From positions 62,001 to 126,000 of the forward strand of contig NZ_KB908217.1 of NCBI RefSeq assembly GCF_000382365.1: a DNA stretch of 64,000 nt, in the 5' to 3' direction. The DNA is from Pannonibacter phragmitetus DSM 14782 (GTDB lineage Bacteria > Pseudomonadota > Alphaproteobacteria > Rhizobiales > Stappiaceae). Under the pieces are notes generated by a model. That model made no database searches, had not been told where the DNA came from, and saw nothing but the letters and a program-made list of their open reading frames with translations. The translations under genes were made by a program, and so were the position numbers. Below are positions 62,188 through 64,000 of the stretch, piece by piece; the first letter of the stretch is position 1; every line of letters begins with the position of its first letter.

Positions 62188-62748
62188 TTGGCTCATACGG
62201 ATTCGGCGGAACCGACCCGCCGTGATTTCCTCTATCTTGCGACCGGCGCCATGGGCGTTGTGGGCGCGGGCGCTGTCGCCTGGCCCTTCATCGACCAGAT
62301 GAACCCGGACGCTTCGGCTCTTGCTCTGGCCTCCATCGAGGTGGACGTCTCCGCCGTCGAGGTCGGTCAGTCGATCACCGTGAAGTGGCGCGGCAAGCCG
62401 GTCTTCATCCGTCAGCGTACGGACAAGGAGATCGAAGAGGCCAAGGCTGTGCCGCTGTCCGAACTGCCGGACAAACTGGCGCGTAACCTCAACCTGTCCG
62501 ATACCGCCGATGCCTCCGACGCGAATCGCGCGGCCGAAGGCAAAGAAGCCTGGCTCGTCATGGTCGGCATCTGCACCCATCTGGGCTGCGTGCCGCTGGG
62601 CAATGCCGGCGACTTCGATGGCTGGTTCTGCCCGTGCCATGGTTCGCACTATGACACCGCAGGGCGTATCCGCCGGGGGCCCGCTCCGGAGAACCTCCTC
62701 GTACCGCCGTTTGCGTTTGTTGAAGACGCCAAGATCAAGATCGGTTGA
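62188..62748 (+). CDS. petA: Ubiquinol-cytochrome c reductase Rieske iron-sulfur subunit
   Basis: 186 residues from TTG 62188, supported by GAGAGGA upstream and by the family start. The N-terminus [18 protein letters not shown] is a twin-arginine signal-anchor. The 2Fe-2S ligands are in CTHLGCVP (Cys129, His131) and CPCHGSHYD (Cys148, His151), with Cys134 and Cys150 forming the stabilising disulfide. Length and motifs match PetA/FbcF of proteobacteria. Subunit of the cytochrome bc1 complex in the inner membrane, passing electrons from ubiquinol to cytochrome c1. petB follows after 23 bp. Confidence 0.97.
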   Translation: MAHTDSAEPTRRDFLYLATGAMGVVGAGAVAWPFIDQMNPDASALALASIEVDVSAVEVGQSITVKWRGKPVFIRQRTDKEIEEAKAVPLSELPDKLARNLNLSDTADASDANRAAEGKEAWLVMVGICTHLGCVPLGNAGDFDGWFCPCHGSHYDTAGRIRRGPAPENLLVPPFAFVEDAKIKIG

Positions 62749-62771
62749 CCGGTAGACCCCAGGAGACAGCC

Positions 62772-64000
62772 ATGGCTGGACATTCCAATTACGTTCCGCA
62801 GAGCGCGGCGGCGAAGTGGCTTGAGAGCCGTCTGCCGGTCATCTCGCTCGTTCGCGGCTCTTTCGTCGATTTCCCGACCCCGAAGAACCTCAATTACTGG
62901 TGGACCTTCGGCGGCATTCTCTTCTTCATGCTGATCTCGCAGATCATCACCGGCATCGTGCTGGTGATGCACTACACCCCCAGCACCACGGCAGCCTTCT
63001 ACAGCGTCGAGCACATCATGCGTGATGTGAACTTCGGCTGGCTGATCCGCTACCTGCATTCCAATGGCGCGTCGATGTTCTTCATCGCCGTCTACATCCA
63101 CATCTTCCGCGGCCTCTACTACGGCTCCTACAAGGCCCCGCGCGAAATCTCGTGGATCCTGGGTGTGATCATCTTCCTCATCATGATGGGCACCGCCTTC
63201 ATGGGCTACGTCCTGCCCTGGGGCCAGATGTCCTTCTGGGGCGCCACCGTGATCACCAACCTGTTCTCGGCGATCCCGATGGTGGGTGAAGCCGTGCGCA
63301 CCTGGCTGTGGGGCGGCTTTGCCGTCGACAACCCGACGCTGAACCGCTTCTTCTCGCTGCACTACCTGCTGCCGTTCATGATCTTCGGCGTTGTCATCCT
63401 GCACGTGTGGGCCTTCCACACCACGGGCAACAACAACCCGACGGGTGTGCAGCCGAAGTCCGGTCAGGACACTGTCCCGTTCCATCCGTACTACACGGTC
63501 AAGGACGCCTTCGCGATCGTCGTCTTCATGATCCTCTTCGCCTGGTTCGTCTTCTACGTGCCGAACTACATGGGTCATGCCGACAACTACATCGAAGCAA
63601 ACCCGCTGGTGACGCCCGCACATATCGTGCCGGAGTGGTACTTCCTGCCGTTCTACGCAATCCTGCGCGCAGTGCCGGACAAGCTTGGCGGCGTTGTGGC
63701 CATGTTTGGCGCCATTGCAGTTCTCTTCGTCCTGCCCTGGCTCGACACGTCCAAGGTCCGCTCGGGCGTCTACCGCCCGCTGTTCAAGCAGTTCTTCTGG
63801 ATCTTCGCAATCAACGCGGTCGCCCTCGGCTACCTCGGTGCGATGCCGGCAGAAGGCATCTACGTGATCCTGTCGCGCATCTGCACGATCTACTACTTCG
63901 CCCACTTCCTGATCATCCTGCCGCTGCTGGGCTTCCTTGAGAAGCCGCTGCCGCTGCCGGCCTCGATCTCCGAAGCGGTGCTTGCAAGCGGTTCCGGCAA
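62772..64000 (+). CDS. petB: Cytochrome b of the bc1 complex, 3' end outside the window
   Basis: About 409 codons are visible and the frame is still open at the window edge. Haem-ligand histidines lie in [20 protein letters not shown] (second helix) and in the [20 protein letters not shown] helix. The quinone-site motif PEWYFLPFY is present, as is [20 protein letters not shown]. The last visible residues, after [15 protein letters not shown], resemble the usual end of alphaproteobacterial PetB, so separate petC is expected next; a fused b-c1 protein cannot be excluded. AGGAGACAGCC precedes the start. Confidence 0.97.
   Translation, partial: MAGHSNYVPQSAAAKWLESRLPVISLVRGSFVDFPTPKNLNYWWTFGGILFFMLISQIITGIVLVMHYTPSTTAAFYSVEHIMRDVNFGWLIRYLHSNGASMFFIAVYIHIFRGLYYGSYKAPREISWILGVIIFLIMMGTAFMGYVLPWGQMSFWGATVITNLFSAIPMVGEAVRTWLWGGFAVDNPTLNRFFSLHYLLPFMIFGVVILHVWAFHTTGNNNPTGVQPKSGQDTVPFHPYYTVKDAFAIVVFMILFAWFVFYVPNYMGHADNYIEANPLVTPAHIVPEWYFLPFYAILRAVPDKLGGVVAMFGAIAVLFVLPWLDTSKVRSGVYRPLFKQFFWIFAINAVALGYLGAMPAEGIYVILSRICTIYYFAHFLIILPLLGFLEKPLPLPASISEAVLASGSG

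Overview
The window is GC-rich, densely coding DNA from an alphaproteobacterial chromosome. The class assignment rests on a SciP homologue, a FlbD-type flagellar regulator, CtrA-like TTAA-N7-TTAA motifs, an elongator tRNA-Met of alphaproteobacterial type and a petA-petB (cytochrome bc1) operon. The order is uncertain: the fliF-G-H-N-flbD-flhA layout resembles Caulobacterales, Rhodospirillales and polar-flagellum Hyphomicrobiales. No insertion sequence, prophage, CRISPR array or rRNA gene was seen.

Layout. 1-2.3 kb: a TRAP transporter (DctP tail, DctQ, DctM). 2.3-4.1 kb: LysR and GntR/FCD regulators. 4.4-15.6 kb: one long operon with pxpA, a pxpB-pxpC fusion, a biotin carboxylase carrying its own biotinyl domain, a complete peptide-type ABC importer and an M14 carboxypeptidase. 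It looks like a route for taking up and breaking down pyroglutamate or pyroglutamyl peptides, probably controlled by the divergent GntR protein. 15.7-20.6 kb: a membrane-lipid or envelope cluster (CDP-alcohol phosphatidyltransferase, FkbM-like methyltransferase, flippase-like protein, sulfatase-fold transferase). 20.7-21.1 kb: YjdM. 21.2-23.9 kb: a small AT-richer island next to the 3' end of tRNA-Met. It starts at a truncated DUF1778 antitoxin and carries one large unfamiliar protein with a predicted PD-(D/E)XK-like nuclease core and a C-terminal SEC-C zinc motif. This is the best candidate for an undescribed, possibly defensive, system.

24.5-37.6 kb: mnmA, then flagellar genes fliK and flgD behind a sigma-54-type promoter, sciP, and the operon fliF-fliG-fliH-fliN-flbD-flhA behind a CtrA-like box. 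FlbD, sigma-54, CtrA and SciP together fit the cell-cycle-linked flagellar hierarchy known from Caulobacter. 37.9-43.6 kb: mostly single genes (two GNATs, mtnA, a tail-anchored unknown, a metallophosphoesterase, a NUDIX hydrolase, an XRE protein) plus a 38-codon gene with its own promoter and terminator. 43.6-50.5 kb: a minus-strand MoxR / DUF58 / BatA-DUF4159 / membrane-protein operon. 50.8-53.7 kb: DUF1285, a NudL-type NUDIX, DUF6111 and the CCA-adding enzyme. 53.7-55.2 kb: hemF and trmL. 55.3-61.9 kb: two paralogous ABC exporters separated by a DUF2177 protein, a chemoreceptor, a probable leader peptide and a small membrane protein. 62.2 kb to the end: petA and partial petB. FNR/FixK-type boxes upstream of hemF and petA suggest shared oxygen control.

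Two copies of a structured intergenic repeat of about 95 bp lie at 28.9 and 43.5 kb. All calls come from reading the sequence by eye; no database search was run.
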